Source: CAYZJR01 sp964503045
GTDB taxonomy: Bacteria; Cyanobacteriota; Vampirovibrionia; Obscuribacterales; Obscuribacteraceae
Direction of reading: 5' to 3'
DNA: 64,000 bases
NCBI GenBank assembly: GCA_964503045.1
Contig: CAZCZI010000010.1
Span: 1-64,000, forward strand
Shown here: one piece after another, positions 16,946 to 25,524 of the stretch
Layout: each line of letters opens with the position of its first letter
Numbering within the stretch: the stretch's first letter is position 1
Made by a program: the position numbers and the translations under genes
The notes under the pieces: model-generated
Told to the model about the DNA's origin: nothing
The model's input: the letters and a program-made list of their open reading frames with translations, nothing else
The model's database searches: none

Positions 16946-18682
16946 CTATGAAATCGCCTGATCAATTGCATTCGTAAGTGTTTTGAGCGCTTTCTCCAGG
17001 TCTCCTTTCAAGTGCGCGCGCAATGCTCTTCGATCGCGTGAGCTCAACGCGACGAAGTCGCCCAGCGACTGCGCTTGCTTGAGAATTCCAAACGAGAATT
17101 TCTCGCCGGGAATGGCAAGGTCTTCAGCATCATCAGAAGTAATTTGGAGGAACACTCCGGAGTTTGCCCCGCCTTTATGGAGTTGTCCAGTCGAGTGCAA
17201 GAATCGTGGACCAAAACCAAAAGTGGTGGCGACTTTGTGTTTGTCACGCACCTTCATTCGCGAGGACTCTATTAGCTCCTGCAAAAGATGGCAGTATTGG
17301 ATGTATGCAGTGGTGGCAAAGTAATCACCGGCTTCAAGGCGATCCAGATGCGTTTTCAGATAGTCTTTGAGTGTCGCATTTTTTTGGTTGGTTGCTTTTT
17401 CCAAAGCATCTTTGTTTGCGGCGTCCGCATAAAGAGTCACTTCTTTGCTGTCGAAGACGAGCACGTCTTCAGGCAACGAACCTGATTCTTCCCACTGTCT
17501 CAAAAAACGCTTCGTGAAATCTTTGCTTTCTTGAACGTTTGGCTGATCGAATGGGTTGATGCCGAGAATCGAACCGGCTACTGCAGTTGCAAACTCCCAT
17601 CGATAAAACTCACCGCCCAGCGAGTATGGATCATCGAGATCGATGTAGATGACTGGATGTCCGGCTTTCTCGAGTTCTTCCACTTTATTGTCCAGAGTGC
17701 GATCGGAATCGCCACTCAGACGCAAGTAGACAAAGACTCTGTCGTTGCCATAGTTTTGCGGACCACCGACAGTTTCGCCGTCGATTGGAACAATTCCAAT
17801 TCCTTGCTTGCCTGTGCTTTCTGCAATCAATTGTTCAAGCCAGGTGCCGAAGGAGGCGATTTTCGGAGTTGGAATGAGCGTGACCTTGTCTCGACCTTCT
17901 TTGGCAAGGATTCCGAGAATCGAACCCAAAACCAATCCAGGATTGTTTTGCGTCGTAATGCCCGGCGAACAGCTCTTCACCATGGACTGAGCACTCTCGA
18001 GCAGCTGAGCGACATCCATACCCATCACCGCTGCCGGTACCGTTCCGAAATGAGAGAGAACGGAGTAACGGCCACCAATGGACGGAAGCCCGGCAAAAGT
18101 TTTGCGGAAATTCAACTTGAGGGCGGTTTGTTCCATTGAAGAACCGGGATCGGTAATTGCGACAAAATGCTTCCCGACTTTGTCGCCGACAGTTTTCTTT
18201 GTAAGGTCATAAAAATATTGGCAAAGAACATTGGGCTCAGTAGTGCTGCCTGACTTGGTTGCAACGATAAACAAGGTGCTCTCTACGTCAATTTCCTTTT
18301 CGACCCAGCGCACTTGGGCCGGCACGACAGAATCAAGCACGTGAAGCTTGGGGCAGCGAGGAAACTCGCCGAAGGTTTTGCGAAATACCTCGGCGCAAAG
18401 ACTGCTTCCGCCCATGCCAAGTAGCACTGCGTGTTTGAAACCTTCTTTGGCAATTTCTTTACCAAACGCCTTGAGAGTGTCGCGCTCGTTGAATTGCTGC
18501 TCGACGATTGTGAGCCATCCCAACCATTTGTTTTCGTCTTGGGAAGTCCAGAGGTCGGTGTCAGCCTTGAAGAGGCGGGAAACAAATTCTGTTTCTTCAA
18601 AGTGAACGAGAATCGACTTCAGCGTAGTTTCCAGCTCTCCGATTTCATAGCGAAAGCCGCACGCTTGTTTTGTGTCTACCAT
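16946..18682 (-). CDS. pgi: Glucose-6-phosphate isomerase
   Basis: 578 residues. It interconverts glucose 6-phosphate and fructose 6-phosphate. The SIS-fold sugar-phosphate loops are clear: LLGMGGSSLCAE (about 87-98) and TKSGSTTEPN (about 142-151). IGGRYSVLSHFG, GNDRVFVYLR and, near the C-terminus, HSTGQLHKGGANSG follow. The sequence resembles the isomerase half of transaldolase-Pgi fusion proteins, but no transaldolase domain is attached. It serves glycolysis or the pentose phosphate route together with gapA/pgk at 47-49 kb. Confidence 0.93.
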   Translation of the reverse strand: MVDTKQACGFRYEIGELETTLKSILVHFEETEFVSRLFKADTDLWTSQDENKWLGWLTIVEQQFNERDTLKAFGKEIAKEGFKHAVLLGMGGSSLCAEVFRKTFGEFPRCPKLHVLDSVVPAQVRWVEKEIDVESTLFIVATKSGSTTEPNVLCQYFYDLTKKTVGDKVGKHFVAITDPGSSMEQTALKLNFRKTFAGLPSIGGRYSVLSHFGTVPAAVMGMDVAQLLESAQSMVKSCSPGITTQNNPGLVLGSILGILAKEGRDKVTLIPTPKIASFGTWLEQLIAESTGKQGIGIVPIDGETVGGPQNYGNDRVFVYLRLSGDSDRTLDNKVEELEKAGHPVIYIDLDDPYSLGGEFYRWEFATAVAGSILGINPFDQPNVQESKDFTKRFLRQWEESGSLPEDVLVFDSKEVTLYADAANKDALEKATNQKNATLKDYLKTHLDRLEAGDYFATTAYIQYCHLLQELIESSRMKVRDKHKVATTFGFGPRFLHSTGQLHKGGANSGVFLQITSDDAEDLAIPGEKFSFGILKQAQSLGDFVALSSRDRRALRAHLKGDLEKALKTLTNAIDQAIS

Positions 18683-18758
18683 TACTTATCCTCGATTTAT
18701 CGCTAGGATTGCAATTGTATATAATTTCGTACACTGGCTTGGCTTTACGAAGCGAGTA

Positions 18759-19955
18759 ATGCGGATGAAATCATTCACAGAAAAACATTTAATCCTAATT
18801 GCCGTGCTGCTTTTAAACCTCTATGCCGTTGACGTCCTCGCTGCCGAGACGGATTACAACCTCGGGCTAGCAGCCTATGAAAAGAAGAGTTTCGCCGAGG
18901 CCACCACTCACTTCGAGAAATATTTGAAGGCCAACGCACCGTCGCCGCGACCAGTCTTGTACGCTGCACTTTCCAACCTGCAGAGCGGCAACCGTGCGCG
19001 TGCCAAACAACTATTCGAGTATTTGGTAACGGCATTTCCAAATACAAAAGAGTCCGAGCTGGCGAGCACCGCGCTCTCTAACACATTTGGCGCCACAAAG
19101 CCATCCCAGCCTTCGCATGCAGTTAAAGCACCAGCCAATAATAGTGAAGAACCTGACGAATCCGACAGAGAGTTTGCAAGTCTGCCGGACAGTGCGGAGA
19201 TAAAGTTCAACACCAACGCAAGCGGTCACATGCAAGTCGATGCCTATATCAATGGTCATTTGATACCTTGCTGGTTTGACACTGGTGCAGAAGAAGTGCT
19301 CAGCGTCGATCAATTACGAGCTGCCGGGATAGCGCCACCTACAGGAAAGCCTGACACGTATTCGGTCGGCTGGGCTGGGAAACCAATACCTGTTTGGTAT
19401 AAGGAGGCGACTGTCAAAATAGGCGGCATCACTCGCACGCTACCACTGGCGGTGGCAGCAGATTATGGCGGGTTGCCGCCACTGGTCGGCCAGGGATTTT
19501 TGAAGGGCTATCAATATTCGATTGACAATGCCGGCGGCAGAATGCTTCTGACAAAGAAGACAGCCAAAGGGGTTGCATCGCGTGCGATCAACCCTCTATA
19601 CGACATTCCGTGCGTAGTCGAAGACGACCGTGAGTATGTGACAATTACTGTCAATGGCAGACAGATCAAGCATGTGCTGATAGACACTGGTGCATCCAAC
19701 ACGATTTTGTCTTATGACGTCGCACGCGCTGCCGGGCTGGACACTACCGGTGCACCGGCATTTGCATTCTCCGGGGTGGGCGGCTCGGTAATCATGCGCG
19801 AAGTCACTGCAGATGTACGTCTTGGACCAATAACCAAAACAGACTTTCCAATTCAAGTAGGAGGGCGCGCAGGCAATGCCATTGGTCAAGACTTCATGTC
19901 GGGATGGCGCTTCACAGTCGATCGAGATGCGAAGCTGCTTCGCTTTTTTCACTGA
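18759..19955 (+). CDS. Secreted TPR protein with two retropepsin-like aspartic protease domains
   Basis: 398 residues from the ATG at 18759 (a second ATG lies two codons later). A signal peptide covers about 1-29 and a TPR-like pair about 30-110; a Pro/Ala/Glu linker follows. Then come two consecutive retropepsin-type domains with DTG motifs at 174-176 (FDTGAEEV) and 309-311 (IDTGASNT). Each is followed by a flap-like Gly segment and a hydrophobic LxG..F motif (PLVGQGFLKG, AIGQDFMSG). Retropepsins normally dimerise, so two in one chain suggest a built-in pseudo-dimer like pepsin. The first site is DTGAEE instead of the usual DTGAS/T and may be inactive. Divergent from pgi. Confidence 0.82.
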   Translation: MRMKSFTEKHLILIAVLLLNLYAVDVLAAETDYNLGLAAYEKKSFAEATTHFEKYLKANAPSPRPVLYAALSNLQSGNRARAKQLFEYLVTAFPNTKESELASTALSNTFGATKPSQPSHAVKAPANNSEEPDESDREFASLPDSAEIKFNTNASGHMQVDAYINGHLIPCWFDTGAEEVLSVDQLRAAGIAPPTGKPDTYSVGWAGKPIPVWYKEATVKIGGITRTLPLAVAADYGGLPPLVGQGFLKGYQYSIDNAGGRMLLTKKTAKGVASRAINPLYDIPCVVEDDREYVTITVNGRQIKHVLIDTGASNTILSYDVARAAGLDTTGAPAFAFSGVGGSVIMREVTADVRLGPITKTDFPIQVGGRAGNAIGQDFMSGWRFTVDRDAKLLRFFH

Positions 19956-19998
19956 TCCAGATAGGGGCGCACCGAATACGGTGGTGAGTCAAATTTGC

Positions 19999-20319
19999 TC
20001 AGCTTGTTGACGTCTTTTTTTCGGACTTTTCCGACTTATCGGACTTATCGGACATTTCCGACTGTTCCTTCATGGTCTCCAACATCTTGACTGAAAATTC
20101 TTGCGTTTCTCCAATCTGCAATATCTGCGAGCGAAGGTGCCCCAACTCCAACTCCATTGCGGCCATACGACTCTTCAAATTTCTTAGCTCTTCGCTGCTG
20201 CCCTTTTTTCCGGCAATGCGATCGGAAACCGACTTGACCAGTGGGAAAAACAGAAGAACTGGAGATATCAGTACGACTGCCACCGCAATGACTATGAATG
20301 TGACGAGCTGAGGATCCAT
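19999..20319 (-). CDS. Membrane protein with coiled coil
   Basis: 106 residues from the ATG at 20319 (GAGAGG just upstream); an in-frame start five codons earlier has its Shine-Dalgarno too close. One N-terminal transmembrane helix (about 4-28, VTFIVIAVAVVLISPVLLFF) is followed by a heptad-like coiled coil (about 45-85) and a Ser/Lys/Asp tail with repeated SDKS/SEKS units. A bitopic scaffold with a cytoplasmic or periplasmic coiled coil; the function is unknown. Convergent with the retropepsin gene. Confidence 0.65.
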   Translation of the reverse strand: MDPQLVTFIVIAVAVVLISPVLLFFPLVKSVSDRIAGKKGSSEELRNLKSRMAAMELELGHLRSQILQIGETQEFSVKMLETMKEQSEMSDKSDKSEKSEKKTSTS

Positions 20320-20481
20320 AAAGCCTCTCACCATACCTCTTTGATTGTCGCAGATGCAGCAGCAGACGGCAACTCGAGACCATTATGACAACTTTTTGTC
20401 AAGGGAACACACTCAATTCGCCGCATTAACCAGGGGCTGCCATTCTGGTACACTACATAGAATCTTGGTTAGGAGGTCTAG

Positions 20482-20919
20482 ATGGTCGAGTCCATTCAAC
20501 TCATGCGACAGATTGCGGTGAGGGCAATCGTCACAGAGAACTTCAAGAACCAGGTGGGTGCTGAAATCAATCGCAATCTTCAACAAATCGATGCCGAACT
20601 CCAGCAACTCGAGTTTCGCGGCAAGCGTGCGATTGCTGACATCGAGAAGCGCACCGGAGGCATTGCATCAGCAGAAGCAAAGATGCAAGTCGAATCGATT
20701 AGGTCACAAATCGAATCAGAGAAAATGCGCCTTTTGCAATTGAAAGAAGAGATGCAAGGGCAAGGACAAGCCTTGGCCGAATTACCATTGGGCAGTGTGA
20801 TTACACAATTTACAGTTGAAAATCCGGTTGAAGTCAGAATCGGCGAAAACATCTTCCAACGTTTGGAAGGCGGAGAGATTCTCGTCAAAGACGGCGTGAT
20901 TCAAGAAATTCGCGTTTAA
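20482..20919 (+). CDS. YlqD-family protein
   Basis: 145 residues. The N-terminal helix (MVESIQLMRQIAVRAIVTEN), a long coiled coil (about 25-95) and a C-terminal small beta domain (LGSVITQFTVENPVEVRIGE) are the layout of YlqD proteins, found in Firmicutes and Cyanobacteria, of unknown function. A perfect AGGAGG stands before the ATG. Its stop abuts the stop of the sigma factor gene (20919/20920), a tight convergent arrangement with no room for a terminator. Confidence 0.8.
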   Translation: MVESIQLMRQIAVRAIVTENFKNQVGAEINRNLQQIDAELQQLEFRGKRAIADIEKRTGGIASAEAKMQVESIRSQIESEKMRLLQLKEEMQGQGQALAELPLGSVITQFTVENPVEVRIGENIFQRLEGGEILVKDGVIQEIRV

Positions 20920-21909
20920 CTACTCTTCCAAGTAATCTTTCAATCGAGAGCTGACCTTCGATTGACGCAGGAATCGAAGCGCTTTCAACTCGATCTGGCG
21001 CGTGCGTTCACGCGTGATTCCAACCAGCTTTCCTACTTGTTCTAGCGTGCGCTGCTTACCGTCATTGAGACCAAAACGCAAAATCAACACTTCGCGCTCG
21101 CGTGGTGTGAGCATTGAAAGCACACCGCGAACATCATCGGACAACAAGGCTGCCGTAGTTGAATCTTCAGGTCTCGTCGAGTTTTCGTCTTCAACTAATT
21201 CGGCCAACGAGTTGTCTTCATCTTCACCATATGGAGTATCAAGCGACAACGGTGATCGATTTGCAGCAAGAACTTCTTTCACCTTCGAAACGGTTACTCC
21301 CATTCCTTTTGCAAGTTCGTCGATTGTCGGTCTGCGATCTAGTTCTTGCGACAGCTTGCGCGTGACTTTTCGCAAATTATTGATGGTTTCAACCATGTGT
21401 ACGGGCACACGAATCGTTCGGGATTTGTCTGCCAGTGCTCGTGTGATTCCCTGACGGATCCACCAAGTTGCATAAGTCGAAAATTTGTATCCTTTTTCTG
21501 CATCAAACTTTTCAGCTGCGCGAATCAGTCCGAGATTTCCTTCTTGAATCAAATCAAGAAACGGCAAGCCTCTTCCTTGATACTTCTTAGCCACGCTAAC
21601 TACCAAACGGAGATTCGATTGCACCAATCGTTTCTTCGCTACAACATCGCCTTTTGCAATACGCCTTGCCAATTCGATTTCTTCAGGTGCAGACAACAGT
21701 TTTATTCTTCCAATTGCTCTCAAATAGAATTGAACCGGATCTTCACTTATGCCGCTTCTTCTTGTTCCATCAAAATCTTGAAGTTCTTCAGCATCATCAC
21801 CGGACGCATCTTCATCTTCTTGTTGGTAAGCGAATCCGGAAAATCCCGGAAGAAAATCATCGAGACTCATATCATCTAATTGAGGGTAATTACGCATTGT
21901 TCTTCGCAT
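20920..21909 (-). CDS. rpoD: Primary-type RNA polymerase sigma factor (sigma-70 group 1/2)
   Basis: 329 residues. A short acidic N-terminal segment (DEDASGDDAEE) is followed by region 1.2 (SEDPVQFYLRAIGRIKLLS), region 2 with SNLRLVVSVAKKYQGRGLPF, DLIQEGNLGLIRAAEKFD and FSTYATWWIRQGITRAL (core binding and -10 recognition), region 3 and a region 4 helix-turn-helix near the C-terminus (TLEQVGKLVGITRERTRQIE). The spacer of large RpoD proteins is absent, as in cyanobacterial SigA-type factors. Whether this is the sole housekeeping factor or a group 2 paralogue cannot be decided here. The upstream region has a cluster of GTTAAC boxes (22013-22107). Confidence 0.92.
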   Translation of the reverse strand: MRRTMRNYPQLDDMSLDDFLPGFSGFAYQQEDEDASGDDAEELQDFDGTRRSGISEDPVQFYLRAIGRIKLLSAPEEIELARRIAKGDVVAKKRLVQSNLRLVVSVAKKYQGRGLPFLDLIQEGNLGLIRAAEKFDAEKGYKFSTYATWWIRQGITRALADKSRTIRVPVHMVETINNLRKVTRKLSQELDRRPTIDELAKGMGVTVSKVKEVLAANRSPLSLDTPYGEDEDNSLAELVEDENSTRPEDSTTAALLSDDVRGVLSMLTPREREVLILRFGLNDGKQRTLEQVGKLVGITRERTRQIELKALRFLRQSKVSSRLKDYLEE

Positions 21910-22012
21910 GTTTTATTCCGGCTTAAGCCGTCTTCTGAAATTCGAACTAGATAAGCCACATCTCTTTTCGAATCTTGGGGAGTTTCCACTTAGAGGGTAA
22001 ATTTCCCGCCTT

Positions 22013-22107
22013 GTTAACTGGCGGTTAACTCACTTCAGTCCACGTCTTAGTTCGACGCCCTCCCCTATTAAAATGTTCCAAGAGTCCGCTGATAACCGGG
22101 TTAACCC
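22013..22107. promoter_or_regulatory. GTTAAC box cluster upstream of the sigma factor gene
   Basis: Three GTTAAC hexamers at 22013, 22024 and 22100. The first two are 11 bases apart, about one helical turn, and the third is the core of a 10-bp palindrome GGGTTAACCC. They lie 100-200 bases upstream of the sigma factor start. An arrangement of half sites on one DNA face suggests an operator; the regulator is unknown. The rest of the 345-base gap between the sigma gene and ccsA has no coding frame. Confidence 0.45.
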
Positions 22108-22174
22108 TAGATCTCAAGTACCACCAGGGCTGGACTGTTTCAAGGACTCAGCCAGAATCGCTGTAAGCGAGTTC

Positions 22175-22199
22175 AAGCGATCCTTTTTATGGATCGCTT
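22175..22199. terminator. Hairpin downstream of ccsA
   Basis: AAGCGATCC and GGATCGCTT form a perfect 9-bp stem with a 7-base loop (TTTTTAT), 56 bases past the ccsA stop. No T run follows on the minus strand, so it may terminate weakly or protect the 3' end of the ccs operon mRNA. Confidence 0.5.
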
Positions 22200-22254
22200 T
22201 CAATTCAAACTACAGATAAAAGATGAAAGAAAAGTGAAAGTTTTTTCGTCCAAG

Positions 22255-23283
22255 TCAGCCCAGATAGCTAGATGATTCGGTTTGCTGCGATTTGAACTTG
22301 CCGTAACTGTGCAATCCGCCGAAACCCAGTGAATTGAAGCCTAAATAGGTAAGCAGCGTAACCAATAATCCAATCACTGCAACCAATGCAAGTTTTTCGC
22401 GCGACAACTCGCGATGCACGCGCAAGTGAATGTATGCGGCATAACTCAACCAGGTCACAAGCGCCATTGATTCTTTGGGATCCCACGACCAGTAGGTTCC
22501 CCATGCATGATTGGCCCACAGACCACCAGTGATGATTCCAATTGTAAGAAGCGGAAATCCGATTGCGATGCAACGATAACCAACGTCGTCGTACAAAGAT
22601 GCTTTCGCCTCATCTATTTCTGGTTCGGGCGATTTGTTCTTTAATCCGACCCAGGAAACAACCATACCGACGATGCTTCCACCGACAAAGAGCAGCTGCA
22701 ACCAAAATGTGTCGATCTCCGTGTATGTTCCTAACGCAATTGCACTCGAGGCAAGGCACACAGTGGCAATCGACATGATGCAAGAGAGTTTTCTGCCGTC
22801 GCTGAAGAGCTGCAAAAGTCCGGCCATACCGGCCAAACCAAACATTGCATATGAGACGATTAAGGGCGGCACGTGAATTTGGCGCCAGTAGCTGACCAGG
22901 GCCGGAACTAAGGGAGTGATTTGATGTTGGCTGGCAGGAAGCCAGCTGCCATAAAGAAACATGGTTGCAGCCAATAGGCTGGCCAGCCAACCGAGTGACG
23001 AGATTGGGTACGAGCGAGACATAAACAAAAATCCGCCCATCGTTGCCCAGGCAAACCAAAGCAGCGATTCGTACAAGTTTGCCAAAGGAAATCGCTGCGC
23101 CTCGACTCCACGCATGACGATGGCGACGGTTAAGGAAAGAAAGCCTGCGAACATAACCAAAAGCGCGATTTTGATCATGGCGTCGCGCCAGCGCCTGACG
23201 CCGTTTGAGGCGACAAACACCCAAAACGACATGACGGAAGTGATTCCGGCAGTGTTGGTGAGGGCGATTTGGAAATCAGACAT
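22255..23283 (-). CDS. ccsA: Cytochrome c assembly protein CcsA (System II)
   Basis: 342 residues, eight or so transmembrane helices. The haem-handling WWD motif reads WANHAWGTYWSWDPKE at 256-271, and conserved His residues (IHVPP, 136-140; HLRVHRE near 286-292) flank it. With Ccs1 it forms the haem exporter and cytochrome c synthetase of cyanobacteria, chloroplasts and many Gram-positives. It is the last gene of the four-gene operon, 9 bases after ccs1. Its likely client in this window is the cytochrome c at 11.4 kb. Confidence 0.93.
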   Translation of the reverse strand: MSDFQIALTNTAGITSVMSFWVFVASNGVRRWRDAMIKIALLVMFAGFLSLTVAIVMRGVEAQRFPLANLYESLLWFAWATMGGFLFMSRSYPISSLGWLASLLAATMFLYGSWLPASQHQITPLVPALVSYWRQIHVPPLIVSYAMFGLAGMAGLLQLFSDGRKLSCIMSIATVCLASSAIALGTYTEIDTFWLQLLFVGGSIVGMVVSWVGLKNKSPEPEIDEAKASLYDDVGYRCIAIGFPLLTIGIITGGLWANHAWGTYWSWDPKESMALVTWLSYAAYIHLRVHRELSREKLALVAVIGLLVTLLTYLGFNSLGFGGLHSYGKFKSQQTESSSYLG

Positions 23284-23292
23284 TCTGTTTCC

Positions 23293-24753
23293 TCATTTAG
23301 AAGCCAGAGCAAGCTGGCTTTCTTCAGTTGAGTCCTGCCCAGCGGCTAGAGACTCGTGCGGCTCGTTTGTCTGAGGCTCGCCAACTACTTGTGTCCCCAA
23401 CTTCTTAGCTGTCTTCAAAAGCCAACTCTCAAAAGCAGTTCGAGCCTTTACCGAGCGCCCACCAATATAAAGGATGACAGGCTCGTTCTTTCTGAACTCA
23501 GTTTGAGAATCGCTGGATTCGGCGCAAGCCCAGACTTGTTTAAAGGGAACAGCCGCCATCATCACCCCCAAAGTTATGAAGCCAAATGCCGTGTAAGTCC
23601 ACGCCAGTGCGGGGTCGCACTTGTACTGCAAGCCCGAAACCGGCAAAACCTGCTTGAAGCCCACAGCCACGCCGCCCATATCTATAGATTTGCCTAGAGG
23701 CACTTGGGCAACCAGCTTCGGCGCCTGCCATTCGGGGATTTTGGCTGAGATGCGCAGCGGTGACGTTTGGTCTCGAACCGACATGATGAGGATCGTCGTT
23801 TCATTTAATGGAAGGAAGGCAGCATAAAGTTTGCCCATGGGCCTGAGCTGAAGAACCTTTTCGCTACCGCCAAAGGTTAAAACCAGCCTGTCGAGCCCCC
23901 AACTGGATTGGTAGATGTCGACGCCGTCGTACGAAAGCGGGTTGTTGACTGAAATTTGCTGGCTCTTGAGCGCTTTGCCATGCTCGTCGATCACGGTCAA
24001 ATCGCTGTACCACTGCTTTGCATCACCGGATTGATAGTTTTCACGCCTGGTTGCATCGACTCGAACCCGCCATTTAGGCAGCTTTCCAATCCACAACTTT
24101 GAGTGCTCCGACTGCTCGAAAGAAAGCGATTTACCTAAAAGAACCGGTTGAAATCCGGAGAAACCAGTCCACGATGTGACCGTGACCGAAGCCAAAAGAA
24201 GAAGCAAGCCGATGTGAGTTACCGTGGCTGCCAATCTTCCATACTTGCCTGATTCGGCAACAAGCATATTTTGCGAACGTTTTACTTTGTAGCCACCCTT
24301 TTTGAGCAGGTTCTCCAACTCAGCCAAGACTGTTTGCCCGCTGGCGGCTTGCGAACTCACAATTACATTGAATGGAAGTTTTGCGATTGCCGCTACCTTC
24401 AACCACGGCATCGGCAGCTTCAACAATTTCACCTTGGGAAACACGCGTTGAACGCTGCATGCCACCATATTTACGGTCAGAAGCCCGATCAAAGCAAGAA
24501 ACCACGGTGAGTGAAAAATGTCTGTGATGCCCCACTGCGTCAAGGTCACCGCCGTGTCGGGACCAAACATCTCAATCACTTTTTCTTGACCGACTTGGCT
24601 TTCTTGAGGACACCAGGCTCCAACAAGAACTGTAATCGCAATTAATGTCATCGAGACAATCGTCAGTTTTACGGACGCAAAAACGGCCAATTGAGAACGA
24701 TTGCCAGTCTGGGCAGAAGCGGCTCCTTCAGGGTGGTTTAGATGCAATTGCAT
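23293..24753 (-). CDS. ccs1: Cytochrome c biogenesis protein Ccs1/ResB
   Basis: 486 residues. The ResB fold is recognisable: N-terminal transmembrane pair (ASVKLTIVSMTLIAITVLVG; SPWFLALIGLLTVNMVACS), a third near 175-195 (YGRLAATVTHIGLLLLLASV with its conserved His), a large extracytoplasmic domain with VNNPLSYDGVDIYQSSWG (matching NxPLxYxGxxxYQxSW of the family), and a C-terminal TM about 400-425. It partners CcsA. The C-terminal ~60 residues are hydrophilic and variable. It sits between the precorrin-2 dehydrogenase gene (6-base gap) and ccsA. Confidence 0.92.
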   Translation of the reverse strand: MQLHLNHPEGAASAQTGNRSQLAVFASVKLTIVSMTLIAITVLVGAWCPQESQVGQEKVIEMFGPDTAVTLTQWGITDIFHSPWFLALIGLLTVNMVACSVQRVFPKVKLLKLPMPWLKVAAIAKLPFNVIVSSQAASGQTVLAELENLLKKGGYKVKRSQNMLVAESGKYGRLAATVTHIGLLLLLASVTVTSWTGFSGFQPVLLGKSLSFEQSEHSKLWIGKLPKWRVRVDATRRENYQSGDAKQWYSDLTVIDEHGKALKSQQISVNNPLSYDGVDIYQSSWGLDRLVLTFGGSEKVLQLRPMGKLYAAFLPLNETTILIMSVRDQTSPLRISAKIPEWQAPKLVAQVPLGKSIDMGGVAVGFKQVLPVSGLQYKCDPALAWTYTAFGFITLGVMMAAVPFKQVWACAESSDSQTEFRKNEPVILYIGGRSVKARTAFESWLLKTAKKLGTQVVGEPQTNEPHESLAAGQDSTEESQLALASK

Positions 24754-24759
24754 TCGAGA

Positions 24760-25521
24760 TTAACCTGCAGCCGTTTCTTCGGCATGAGCCTCTTCGGCTT
24801 CGAGCCTGGTATCAGAGATAGTGGCATCGAGAATTGATGTCGCTTCCTCGAAATTGCCTCTCTGAATCGCCGAATAAAGCTCGGCGGAATCAGCGAGAAT
24901 CCTCGCTACCTTTTGGCGTATCTTCGGATCAAGCAACCCCAATCGATCGGCAACCAGATTGGCAAACAAAACATGCTTGTCAATTTCGGAAACCAGTGAT
25001 GCTTCAATGCGGTGAAGCAATGCTTGTTCTAACGACGGACAGACTCCATCACTTGAAACTCCAATTTTCAAGTGACCACGTTTGAAAATCGCTGGAATCA
25101 AATATGATGACGCTTCGATTTGATCCAATCCATAGCAAAGAACACCAGCATCACTGGCAGCCTTGAGGATGCGAGAGTTTTCGTTGGCTCGATTGTTCAA
25201 TGCCAACACAAGAAGATAATCAGCGATTTTGATCTTTTCTTCCAAAAGCTCATCCAATCGGCCACGCAAAACTTTCAGACGATGCCCGTGCGTAATCGCC
25301 AGCTCTTGAATCTCTGACATTACATGCGGTGCCACCACGTCGACAATCGCGCCAAACTCCAGAAGTTTTGTGATTTCCGGAAGCGCATACCTGCCGCCAC
25401 CCGAGACAAGCACTCGCTCATTCGAGACTTTGAGACCTACTGGATAGAATACGCTGCCATATGCATGCGCTGCTGAATGCGGCTTGCCTGATCTATGTTT
25501 ATCGCCAACCACATCAGCCAT
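24760..25521 (-). CDS. Precorrin-2 dehydrogenase-like protein (SirC/CysG N-terminal type)
   Basis: 253 residues. An NAD-binding Rossmann start typical of the family reads YPVGLKVSNERVLVSGGGRY (about 27-46). It is followed by FGAIVDVVAP and a central VLALNNRANENSRI where homologues have ATxxxxxNxxI, then KIGVSSDGVCPSLEQALLHRIE matching the ISTxGxSPxLAxxIRxxIE motif. This enzyme oxidises precorrin-2 to sirohydrochlorin on the route to sirohaem (and cobalamin). The C-terminus ends in an Ala/Glu-rich tail. The operon position with cytochrome c assembly genes fits tetrapyrrole metabolism. The catalytic Asp should be checked by alignment. Confidence 0.8.
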   Translation of the reverse strand: MADVVGDKHRSGKPHSAAHAYGSVFYPVGLKVSNERVLVSGGGRYALPEITKLLEFGAIVDVVAPHVMSEIQELAITHGHRLKVLRGRLDELLEEKIKIADYLLVLALNNRANENSRILKAASDAGVLCYGLDQIEASSYLIPAIFKRGHLKIGVSSDGVCPSLEQALLHRIEASLVSEIDKHVLFANLVADRLGLLDPKIRQKVARILADSAELYSAIQRGNFEEATSILDATISDTRLEAEEAHAEETAAG

Positions 25522-25524
25522 ACT

